The notes under the pieces are model-generated. The model ran no database searches. It was not told the origin of the DNA and saw nothing but the letters and a program-made list of their open reading frames with translations. Shown here piece after piece: positions 1 through 5,750 of a stretch of 6,101 nt of DNA. Made by a program: the position numbers and the translations under genes. Origin of the DNA: Winogradskyella sp. (GTDB lineage: Bacteria; Bacteroidota; Bacteroidia; Flavobacteriales; Flavobacteriaceae); NCBI GenBank assembly GCA_030149115.1, contig JASBSE010000283.1, positions 1-6,101 of the forward strand, read 5' to 3'. The first letter of the stretch is position 1; every line of letters starts with the position of its first letter.

Positions 1-340
1 TGGTGGTGCAGACTATGCACCTACAGCAGATTTTGGTTTGTTCTTAAAAGCTGTTAAAGCTGCTGAAGCCAAGAATATTCCTATCCATGCTGGTAACGTT
101 TTATCCTCAGATGAATTTTATGAAGACAACATAGAGTCCTACAAAAAGTGGTCTAAATTTGGAGTACTTTGTGTGGAAATGGAAGCTGCAGGTCTTTATA
201 CTGTGGCGGCAAAACATAATGTCAATGCACTAGCTATTTTAACTATTTCGGATTCTTTGGTGACGGGTGAAAAAACTACAAGCAAAGAACGTGAAACCAC
301 ATTTAAGCAAATGATTGAAATAGCTTTAGAGCTAGCTTAA
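1..340 (+). CDS. deoD: Purine nucleoside phosphorylase, DeoD type (5'-truncated, C-terminal 112 residues)
   Basis: This is the C-terminal half of a hexameric DeoD-type purine nucleoside phosphorylase, a cytoplasmic purine-salvage enzyme that splits purine (deoxy)nucleosides with phosphate into base and (deoxy)ribose 1-phosphate. The frame is open from base 2 to the TAA at 338-340, so the gene begins outside the window. Counting the first full codon as residue 1, the nucleoside-binding motif VEMEAAG lies at 58-64. Its Glu-Met-Glu corresponds to E. coli Glu179-Met180-Glu181. The catalytic pair is intact: Asp84 in TISDS matches E. coli Asp204, and Arg97 in SKERETTF matches Arg217, with the same 13-residue spacing. 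The end, FKQMIEIALELA, matches the family C-terminus. An in-frame TTG at 38 is not a real start, because homology continues upstream of it. The enzyme is probably active. It shows no functional link to the genes that follow. Confidence 0.93.
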   Translation, partial: GGADYAPTADFGLFLKAVKAAEAKNIPIHAGNVLSSDEFYEDNIESYKKWSKFGVLCVEMEAAGLYTVAAKHNVNALAILTISDSLVTGEKTTSKERETTFKQMIEIALELA

Positions 341-410
341 ATTTAACATCTCATAGTGCAACCTTTTTAAGATTTCGCATCTTGTAGATAGAATCAAAGA
401 CTAAACTATT

Positions 411-827
411 ATGAAGTTAAAATACTTGTTCTTACCTTTTTTATTATTTCTATTAAGCAACTGTTCTAACGACGACGATATTTCCAATAATGATTTAATA
501 GTTGGTAATTGGCAACTCGATAAAATTATTATTAATGGGTTTGCAGGTCAAACAGAAACTTTATACAATCCTGAAGATGTTATTTATAAATTTTACTCAA
601 ACGGAACCCTAGAAATTATAAGTAATGTTGCAGATATTAATTCTGAAACAATGAACTATTCTATAGAATTGGATTGTTTAACTTTAAATTGTAACAACAA
701 TGAACAGATGTATGAGTTTTTATTCTTAAATGGTAATAAAAACGAATTTTGGATTGAAGAAAATACTCTTAGCTTTGGCACAGCTTATGTGGATGGCCCT
801 ACTTTTGTTTTAAATCATTTACAATAG
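411..827 (+). CDS. Small surface-type lipoprotein with lipocalin-like N-terminal motif
   Basis: This is a 138-residue predicted lipoprotein. Residues 1-17 form a type II signal peptide (Lys2, Lys4, hydrophobic core 5-15), followed by a lipobox L15-S16-N17-C18, so Cys18 should be lipidated. The next residues are Ser-Asn-Asp-Asp-Asp, which resembles the acidic lipoprotein export signal that sends Bacteroidota lipoproteins to the cell surface; surface location is inferred from that. The mature part opens with LIVGNWQLDKI (29-39), the G-x-W start typical of lipocalin-like domains in flavobacterial lipoproteins, and the rest looks beta-rich. Cys89 and Cys94 flank a short loop and could form a disulfide. 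The ligand is unknown and no enzymatic motif was seen. The ATG is preferred because it gives a full signal peptide. There is no Shine-Dalgarno sequence, only the leader taaactatt. It stands apart from its neighbours by about 70-80 bases on each side. Confidence 0.85.
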   Translation: MKLKYLFLPFLLFLLSNCSNDDDISNNDLIVGNWQLDKIIINGFAGQTETLYNPEDVIYKFYSNGTLEIISNVADINSETMNYSIELDCLTLNCNNNEQMYEFLFLNGNKNEFWIEENTLSFGTAYVDGPTFVLNHLQ

Positions 828-869
828 ATATTTAACACTCTTTTAGAAGTAAATTGATTTTTTCTAGTC

Positions 870-877
870 TATTTTTG
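870..877 (+). promoter_or_regulatory. Possible -7 promoter box for the histidine phosphatase
   Basis: TATTTTTG fits the Bacteroidota housekeeping -7 consensus TAnnTTTG and lies 27 bases before the ATG at 905. No TTG or TTTG box was found at the usual distance of about 19-21 bases upstream, and this octamer is easy to meet by chance in AT-rich DNA. If real, transcription would start downstream of the TTG at 854, which supports the ATG at 905 as the start. Confidence 0.25.
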
Positions 878-904
878 AGAGGTTTAACTAATTCATCTTT
901 CAAA

Positions 905-1417
905 ATGAAATCTCTGTTCTTTAGTCTGCTATTTTTACTTTCATTCAACATTTTTGCTCAGGAGACTCCTGAAAAAGAACAAAAAGTCACAACCTACTAT
1001 CTCATTCGACATGCAGAAAAGGACGAATCGGACAAAACAAATAAAGATCCGCATTTAACTGAGGAAGGCAAAAAACGTGCAGAAAATTGGACCGAAGTTT
1101 TTGGCAATGTTAAATTCGATATGGTCTACTCCACCAATTATAATAGAACCAAGGAAACTGCAGAGCCTACTGCCAAAACGAATAAATTAGAAATTACCTT
1201 TTATGATCCTAGAAATTTAAAACTCGAAGAGTTTATTAAAGAAACTGAAGGAAAAACGGTTTTAGTTGTTGGTCATAGTAATACTACACCTATGCTAACT
1301 AATGCGCTACTAAACGAAAAAAAATATAATCAAATTGATGAAAGCAACAATGCCAATCTTTACATTGTGACCATAACTGATAAAACAAAGAGTTCTACAC
1401 TTCTAAAAATTAAATAA
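905..1417 (+). CDS. Exported histidine phosphatase (SixA / phosphoglycerate mutase-like superfamily)
   Basis: This is a 170-residue histidine phosphatase superfamily protein with a signal peptide, so it probably acts in the periplasm or outside the cell. Members transfer phosphate from a substrate to a catalytic histidine and then hydrolyse it; the substrate cannot be told here. From the ATG at 905, residues 1-18 are a signal peptide (Lys2, then a Leu/Phe core) with likely cleavage at IFA/QE. The catalytic core follows. LIRHAEK at 33-39 carries Arg35 and the phospho-accepting His36, YSTNYNRTKETA at 75-86 carries the conserved Arg81, and VVGHSNTTP at 121-129 carries the second catalytic His124. 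The size matches compact SixA-like members. An in-frame TTG at 854 would add 17 residues before the signal peptide and bury it, so it was rejected as the start. E. coli SixA is cytoplasmic and dephosphorylates a phosphohistidine; the signal peptide here argues against the same role. Confidence 0.88.
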   Translation: MKSLFFSLLFLLSFNIFAQETPEKEQKVTTYYLIRHAEKDESDKTNKDPHLTEEGKKRAENWTEVFGNVKFDMVYSTNYNRTKETAEPTAKTNKLEITFYDPRNLKLEEFIKETEGKTVLVVGHSNTTPMLTNALLNEKKYNQIDESNNANLYIVTITDKTKSSTLLKIK

Positions 1418-1441
1418 AAAAACTCACCTCTATTTAACCCA

Positions 1442-1449
1442 TATTTTTG
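1442..1449 (+). promoter_or_regulatory. Possible -7 promoter box just upstream of the palindrome
   Basis: TATTTTTG fits TAnnTTTG and ends 8 bases before the palindrome at 1458-1474. A start of transcription here would fall about at the palindrome's left edge, a normal place for a repressor site. No TTG-type -33 box is visible upstream, so the promoter call is weak. Confidence 0.25.
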
Positions 1450-1457
1450 CTTTTAAC

Positions 1458-1474
1458 CTATTTACCGTAAATAG
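1458..1474. promoter_or_regulatory. Perfect 17-base palindrome, candidate operator
   Basis: CTATTTAC-C-GTAAATAG is a perfect 8+8 inverted repeat around one central base. No T-run follows it and the stem is AT-rich, so it is a poor terminator. It is far better suited to binding a dimeric repressor or activator. It lies 88 bases before the SDR start codon and between two candidate -7 boxes. The regulator family is unknown; no regulator gene lies in the window. By a rough estimate from base composition, a match of this quality with this spacer is unlikely by chance within 145 bases, though not within the whole window. Confidence 0.45.
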
Positions 1475-1490
1475 AATCAATACACAGATA

Positions 1491-1503
1491 AAAAGATTAA
1501 TTT
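1491..1503 (+). repeat. First copy of a 13-base near-repeat, 50-base spacing
   Basis: AAAAGATTAATTT here and AAAAGATTGATTT at 1541-1553 match at 12 of 13 bases and are offset by exactly 50 bases, about five helical turns. They could be paired sites for a regulator, but similar AT-rich words arise easily in DNA of this composition. Confidence 0.25.
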
Positions 1504-1518
1504 CTAAAAATAAATAAC

Positions 1519-1526
1519 TAGTTTTG
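1519..1526 (+). promoter_or_regulatory. Possible -7 promoter box nearer the SDR gene
   Basis: TAGTTTTG fits TAnnTTTG and lies 36 bases before the ATG at 1563, a more usual distance than the box at 1442. It sits between the two copies of the near-repeat and 44 bases downstream of the palindrome. No clear TTG box is present at the expected upstream spacing. Confidence 0.3.
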
Positions 1527-1540
1527 AGAACATTAATTAT

Positions 1541-1553
1541 AAAAGATTGATTT
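1541..1553 (+). repeat. Second copy of the 13-base near-repeat
   Basis: AAAAGATTGATTT is the partner of the copy at 1491-1503, with one mismatch. It ends 9 bases before the SDR start codon and would lie within the mRNA leader if the box at 1519 is the promoter. Confidence 0.25.
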
Positions 1554-1562
1554 AAACTATTT

Positions 1563-2309
1563 ATGAAAACTGTAATGTTATTGGGTGGCACCAAAGGTGT
1601 TGGAAAAGAAATACTTAAGGCCAGCTTAAAAAAAGGATATAATGTAGCTTTTTGTGGCAGAGATGTTGAAGATGCTCAAAAAATTATAGAATCCTCTAAT
1701 AACGAAGACAAACTATACTTTCATAAAATTGATCTTACATCTATAGATGGTATTGAAGATTACTACAAAGAAACTATAAAACGTTTCAAAAAAATTGATG
1801 CACTTATTCTATATGCTGGTATTACTCCTGTTGCATCGTTGATTGACACGGATGAAGATACCTACGATAAAGTATTTAATGTAAATCTTAAAGCACCATA
1901 TTTTTTGTTAAAGCATGTTTTAAGGTCTATGATAGAACAAAACGGAGGATCTGTTGTGTTTTTTGGATCCGCTCATATGGATTATGGTCAAGAAGATCGC
2001 ACAGCATATGCCTTAACCAAAGGAACCTTATATACACTTTCTACTCACGTTGCGCATCATTATGCTAAATATGGCATTAGATCCAATTATTTAGTAATGG
2101 GTTGGACTAGTACCGAAGGAGAGCTTCAACTTCGTGAGAAAGAAGGTATAAGCGAAGAGCAATTAAAAAGTAATGCAAGCGAGATAATTCCTATGGGACG
2201 CATGCTTACGCCTAACGATCCAGTACCTGCAGTCATGTATTTTATTTCAGATGATTCTGCAATGACAACAGGATCTATTATGAGAGTAACAGGAGGAGAA
2301 TATATTTAA
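1563..2309 (+). CDS. Short-chain dehydrogenase/reductase (classical SDR), first gene of the operon
   Basis: This is a 248-residue classical SDR, a cytoplasmic NAD(P)-dependent oxidoreductase acting on an alcohol or carbonyl, here most likely of a sugar. The cofactor-binding glycine motif is GGTKGVG at 8-14, with Gly8 standing where many SDRs have Thr. Asp58 in KIDLTS probably contacts the adenine ring. The active site is complete: Asn108 in NVNLKAP, Ser136 in FFGSAH, and Tyr149 with Lys153 in YALTK. Arg33 in FCGRD after the second strand hints at NADP, but this is uncertain. Two usual motifs are altered: NNAG reads LYAG (83-86), and the PG pair after the active-site helix reads MGWTSTEGE (179-187). 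Length is normal. The stop is 10 bases before the lactonase gene, so the two are surely co-transcribed. Together they fit oxidation of an aldose to a lactone followed by ring opening. The exact substrate cannot be read from sequence. Confidence 0.9.
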   Translation: MKTVMLLGGTKGVGKEILKASLKKGYNVAFCGRDVEDAQKIIESSNNEDKLYFHKIDLTSIDGIEDYYKETIKRFKKIDALILYAGITPVASLIDTDEDTYDKVFNVNLKAPYFLLKHVLRSMIEQNGGSVVFFGSAHMDYGQEDRTAYALTKGTLYTLSTHVAHHYAKYGIRSNYLVMGWTSTEGELQLREKEGISEEQLKSNASEIIPMGRMLTPNDPVPAVMYFISDDSAMTTGSIMRVTGGEYI

Positions 2310-2319
2310 GCAATATATA

Positions 2320-3138
2320 ATGACAAAAAACTTAATTTACTTCTCCCAATCTGCCGAACTTTTTGAAGGTCCAATTTTCGATTCAAAACATCAACTTTTA
2401 TATTTTGTGTCAATCTTAGATGGATTGGTGTATTGCTATAATCCTAATACCAAAGAGATTTTAAGCATAAAGTTAGACTCGTCTACAAGCAATGTTTATG
2501 TTGTTTCTAAAAAAGTTGTTCTGGTAGCTTCAAAAGATGGATTTTATGAAATAGATTTTAATAATTTAAAATCCTCTTTCAAATTCCAAATAAATATTGC
2601 GGACAATGTACGCTACAATGATGGTATAGAAGACGCAGCAGGTAGATACATCATTGGCACAATGGGTTATCCAGAAGTCATTAACGGAATAGGAAATGTG
2701 TATTCTTACCATAAAGGTAAATCTAAAACAATAATAGAAAACACTACCATTTCTAACGGATTAGCCTTTACTGAAGACAATAAAACGCTCTATTTTATTG
2801 ACACACCAACAAAGCAAGTTGCTAAGTACAATTATGATATTGAAACCGGAAACGTTGCCTTTGTTGATTACGTAATACAATTTAATGGAGATGGAAGTCC
2901 TGATGGAATGTGTATAGACAAAAACGGCATGTTATGGATTGCCGAATGGGGAGGTGCTTGTATTTCTCAATGGAATCCCTTAACAGGAAAAAAAATTAAT
3001 GAAATAACTCTACCATATACAAATGTAACATCATGTTGTTTTGATGATAAATTGAATTTATATATCACAACAGCGAAAAATGATGAAGAATCAAACTACA
3101 ATAATGGTAGTGGATTATTTTATGTAGAAATAAATTAA
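2320..3138 (+). CDS. SMP-30/gluconolactonase-family lactonase
   Basis: This is a 272-residue six-bladed beta-propeller protein of the SMP-30/gluconolaconase/LRE-like family, whose members use a divalent metal to hydrolyse sugar lactones to aldonic acids. The four metal ligands known from SMP-30 have counterparts: Glu16 in FEGPIF, Asn100 in RYNDG, Asn146 in ISNGLAF and Asp195 in SPDGM. The segment RYNDGIEDAAGRYIIGTM (98-115) closely follows the human SMP-30 pattern RFNDGKVDPAGRY. MLWIAEWGG (204-212) is also typical. There is no signal peptide, so it should be cytoplasmic. Length is close to the family norm of about 290, with slightly trimmed loops. It lies 10 bases after the SDR and 9 bases before the glycosyltransferase. 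A lactonase placed between a dehydrogenase and a glycosyltransferase is unusual. It suggests that an aldonic acid is made as a building block, or that sugar breakdown and glycan synthesis share one transcript. Confidence 0.9.
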   Translation: MTKNLIYFSQSAELFEGPIFDSKHQLLYFVSILDGLVYCYNPNTKEILSIKLDSSTSNVYVVSKKVVLVASKDGFYEIDFNNLKSSFKFQINIADNVRYNDGIEDAAGRYIIGTMGYPEVINGIGNVYSYHKGKSKTIIENTTISNGLAFTEDNKTLYFIDTPTKQVAKYNYDIETGNVAFVDYVIQFNGDGSPDGMCIDKNGMLWIAEWGGACISQWNPLTGKKINEITLPYTNVTSCCFDDKLNLYITTAKNDEESNYNNGSGLFYVEIN

Positions 3139-3147
3139 GATATAAGT

Positions 3148-4374
3148 ATGAGTTCTATAAAAATAAGTGTTATTGTTCCTATTTACCGTATAGAAAAATA
3201 CTTAGCACAATGTATTGAAAGTCTGCTAGAGCAATCCTTTAAAGACTTTGAATTAGTTTTGGTAGATGATGGTAGTCCTGATAATTGTCCTCAAATTTGT
3301 GATGATTACGCAAAGAATGATGACAGAATTAAAGTTATCCATAAACCAAATGGAGGCTTATTATCAGCTAGAAAAGCAGGCTTAGAAGCATCTTCAGGCA
3401 CACATATTGCATACGTAGATGGCGATGATTGGGTAGATCATTTTTATCTAGACACCTTGTACAAATTAGCCATAGCTAACGATGCTGATTTGGCTGTAAC
3501 GGGACACTTTAGAGAATTTGATGGTAAAATCGAAACCATAAAACCAAAAAATCCTGGTTTTTATGATGAAACTAAAATTAAATCTGAAATTTTACCAAAA
3601 GCCATATACAATGGTGAGTTCTGTGAACATGGCATGTCCACTTATGTTTGGAACAAACTCTTCAAAAAAGAACTTCTAGAAAAGGTACTTTACGATGTAC
3701 CTAACGATGTTGTAATGGGTGAAGATGCTGCTATTACTTACTCTTATTTAGCTTTTACAAAACGACTAGTCATAAGTAAAATTCCACTTTATTATTACAG
3801 ACAAAGACACGACTCTATTGTAAAATCTGTTGAAAACCCAAAGACGGAATACTACCGACTTGGCCTATTAATGAACTTCCTTAAAACTAAATTAAGTAAT
3901 GTTTTAAATGAGGAAAATCTAAACACACAAATAACGTATTATCTCTATTCGCAAATATTGGTAAGGTCTGGCGGACTTATATACAATGAACAAAAAGATA
4001 CTTGGTTTAATCCATTTTTAAAGACTGAAAAAGGTTCTAAGGTTGTGGTTTACAGTTCTGGGTCCTTTGGTCAACACATACTTTCTACCAATTTAAAAAC
4101 AGATTATTTTAAAATCATAAAATGGATAGATGTTGATTATCACGATTTAAAAATTGGCGAAAACACTGTAAATCCTATTAGCAGTATTTATAATAATGAG
4201 TTTGATTATTTAATAATTGCTACCATTAATCCTTCAACCCATAAGTCTTTAAAAGAAGAACTGGAATTGATGGGTATTAATCAATCTAAAATTGTTAAAA
4301 CAAATACAGACGAAACAAAAATCAAAAGTCTCCTAGCAGATATAGGCTTTGATGAAAATTTTATATTTAATTAA
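3148..4374 (+). CDS. Family 2 glycosyltransferase with C-terminal Rossmann-like extension
   Basis: This is a 408-residue protein. Residues 5 to about 225 form a GT-A glycosyltransferase of family GT2, which transfers a sugar from a nucleotide-activated donor during polysaccharide synthesis at the inner face of the membrane. Visible motifs are ISVIVPIYR (6-14), LVLVDDGSPD (37-46, nucleotide contact), KPNGGLLSARKAG (66-78), YVDGDDW (89-95, the DxD metal motif), GED at 191-193 (likely catalytic-base region) and YYYRQRHDSI (215-224). No transmembrane segments are obvious. After a helical linker, residues 297 to about 385 look like a second domain. KVVVYSSGSFGQ (298-309) resembles a Rossmann nucleotide-binding turn, followed by WIDVD and FDYLIIAT strands. 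This resembles the sugar-binding Rossmann module attached to some capsule enzymes. It starts 9 bases after the lactonase stop. Acceptor and donor are unknown. Its presence points to an envelope or exopolysaccharide role for the operon. Confidence 0.88.
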   Translation: MSSIKISVIVPIYRIEKYLAQCIESLLEQSFKDFELVLVDDGSPDNCPQICDDYAKNDDRIKVIHKPNGGLLSARKAGLEASSGTHIAYVDGDDWVDHFYLDTLYKLAIANDADLAVTGHFREFDGKIETIKPKNPGFYDETKIKSEILPKAIYNGEFCEHGMSTYVWNKLFKKELLEKVLYDVPNDVVMGEDAAITYSYLAFTKRLVISKIPLYYYRQRHDSIVKSVENPKTEYYRLGLLMNFLKTKLSNVLNEENLNTQITYYLYSQILVRSGGLIYNEQKDTWFNPFLKTEKGSKVVVYSSGSFGQHILSTNLKTDYFKIIKWIDVDYHDLKIGENTVNPISSIYNNEFDYLIIATINPSTHKSLKEELELMGINQSKIVKTNTDETKIKSLLADIGFDENFIFN

Positions 4375-4431
4375 AAAAACTAATAATAATTCCCTAACAC
4401 ATAAAGTTAATAACCCTTAAAATCAACAACA

Positions 4432-5718
4432 ATGAAGAAAATAATTATTCTTGGTGGTAATCCAGAAACTGGTGTTTTAGTAGAATTTGCAAATAATATG
4501 GGACTACATACCATTGTAATAGACCCAAACCCAGATGCACCTGCTAAAAAATTTGCTGCCGAAACCTATGATATAGATGGCTTTGACATCGATGGCATTG
4601 TAAAAGTTGCCAAAGATAATAAGGTTGATGCTGTTCTTGTTGGTGTTGCGGATATTTTGGTTAAACCATATAAAGAAATCTGTAATAGACTTGGTTTACC
4701 TTGCTATGCAACAGATGGCACTATTGAAGCTTTTTGTAGTAAAGATGGTTATAAACGTTATTGTGAAAAATATGACGTACTAGATATACCAGGTATTTAT
4801 CTTAAAAAAGGTGAACCAATAAGAAAACCTAAAAACGTAGAACTACCATTAATGGTAAAACCCGTTGACAGTGGTGGTGGTGTTGGAATGAAGATATGTA
4901 GAGACGAAGAGGACTATAACGAAACTGTAAAAAACGTTCTTCAATTCTCTAAGAAGGGAATAGTATTAGTTGAAAAGTATATGGACTCTAGTTGTCACGA
5001 TATGGCTGCTTACTACACTTTTAAAGATGGTGTTCCTTATTTATCTGCTGTGTACGATAGAACTTTAACAAGATTACAAGGTAACTCTAGCCCTATAGGA
5101 TTAGCGACATTATACCCATCAAAATTAGCTAAAGAATTTGTAGAAACTGTTCATCCTAAATTAAGTGAATTATTTAAAGCCACTGGAGTTAAAAATGGCG
5201 TTTTAAATGTTCAGTTTTTTGTTGAAAATGGTGTATTCTACAGTTACGATCCAGGATTTAGATTACAAGGTGAAGCTCCTCATATCCACTTAGCACATAT
5301 AAATGGATTTGACCATAGAAACATGTTATTAAATTTTGCTCTAACAGGTGTATTTGGTGAAGACAATTTTGCCGAACAGAACGATTATATGTTACGCGGT
5401 AAAAAAGCGTGTTCTATTTGGGTGCTTTTAAAAGCTGGTAAAATTACATCTATAAAAGGCTTAGAGGAACTTAAAAATCATAAAAATGTGATTTTTGTAG
5501 TAGAAAGATTCAAGGAAGGAGACGAAGTATTACCTGCCATGATTGGAACAGAAAGACAAGTGCTTTTCAGAATATATACCGTTTCAGATTCAGTTGCTGA
5601 AACCAATCAAACCATTTTAGACATTCAAAACATCTTAGATATCAGAGACGAAAACGGAGAGGATATGGTACTAGAGTGGACAGATTTATGGAATACAGAT
5701 GAGTATAGTCATCATTAG
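4432..5718 (+). CDS. ATP-grasp ligase, carbamoyl-phosphate-synthase/biotin-carboxylase-like
   Basis: This is a 428-residue ATP-grasp enzyme. The family activates a carboxylate as an acyl-phosphate and joins it to an amine, thiol or other nucleophile. Domains in order: an N-terminal Rossmann-like preATP-grasp domain (MKKIIILGGNPETG, 1-14, with acidic DPNPDAP at 31-37), then the ATP-grasp core. In the core LMVKPVDSGGGVGMK (140-154) carries Lys143 and the glycine-rich loop, VLVEKYMD (178-185) holds Glu181 for adenine or ribose contact, and NVQFFVENGVFYSYDPGFRLQG (259-280) is the metal and phosphate region. A C-terminal domain (about 325-428) follows. The metal segment reads DPGFRLQGEAPH (273-284) where many relatives have E-x-N-x-R, so this is a divergent branch. 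It is not biotin carboxylase, being shorter and without a biotin carrier partner nearby. The 57-base gap before it has no clear promoter. In this operon its substrate may be a sugar acid or an amino acid; that is inference. Confidence 0.85.
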   Translation: MKKIIILGGNPETGVLVEFANNMGLHTIVIDPNPDAPAKKFAAETYDIDGFDIDGIVKVAKDNKVDAVLVGVADILVKPYKEICNRLGLPCYATDGTIEAFCSKDGYKRYCEKYDVLDIPGIYLKKGEPIRKPKNVELPLMVKPVDSGGGVGMKICRDEEDYNETVKNVLQFSKKGIVLVEKYMDSSCHDMAAYYTFKDGVPYLSAVYDRTLTRLQGNSSPIGLATLYPSKLAKEFVETVHPKLSELFKATGVKNGVLNVQFFVENGVFYSYDPGFRLQGEAPHIHLAHINGFDHRNMLLNFALTGVFGEDNFAEQNDYMLRGKKACSIWVLLKAGKITSIKGLEELKNHKNVIFVVERFKEGDEVLPAMIGTERQVLFRIYTVSDSVAETNQTILDIQNILDIRDENGEDMVLEWTDLWNTDEYSHH

Positions 5719-5750
5719 CTATAAAATCAAACTATCAATCAACCAAAAAA

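Larger units (their letters stand above)
1418..1562. promoter_or_regulatory. 145-base intergenic control region before the five-gene run
   Basis: This is the longest non-coding stretch in the window and separates the phosphatase gene from the SDR-led operon. It is very AT-rich with no open frame of note. It contains a perfect palindrome, two TAnnTTTG-like boxes and a 50-base-spaced near-repeat, each listed separately. No GC-rich hairpin with a following T-run was seen after the phosphatase stop codon, so a classical terminator is not evident. As the only sizeable gap ahead of the run, it is the likely promoter and operator region; this is inference from position. Confidence 0.6.

Noticed and set aside
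38..40. TTG as the start of the DeoD fragment
   Set aside because: The family sequence continues in frame upstream to the window edge; the gene is simply cut by the window.
369..383. Inverted repeat AAGAT-TTCGC-ATCTT as terminator of deoD
   Set aside because: The stem is only 5 base pairs and AT-rich, and no T-run follows it; too weak to call.
854..904. TTG start giving 17 extra residues on the histidine phosphatase
   Set aside because: The extension would precede a normal signal peptide starting at the ATG at 905, and a -7-like box lies inside it.
3178..3190. Exact second copy of 13 bases of the operator-like palindrome (also at 1457-1469) inside the glycosyltransferase gene
   Set aside because: Here it encodes the conserved PIYR of the GT2 start and the right half of the palindrome is not kept. 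By a rough estimate a 13-base match is expected about once by chance in a window of this size and composition.
4375..4431. Internal promoter in the 57-base gap before the ATP-grasp gene
   Set aside because: No TAnnTTTG box is present and the only symmetry is a short GTTAATAAC at 4406-4414; co-transcription with the upstream genes is more likely.
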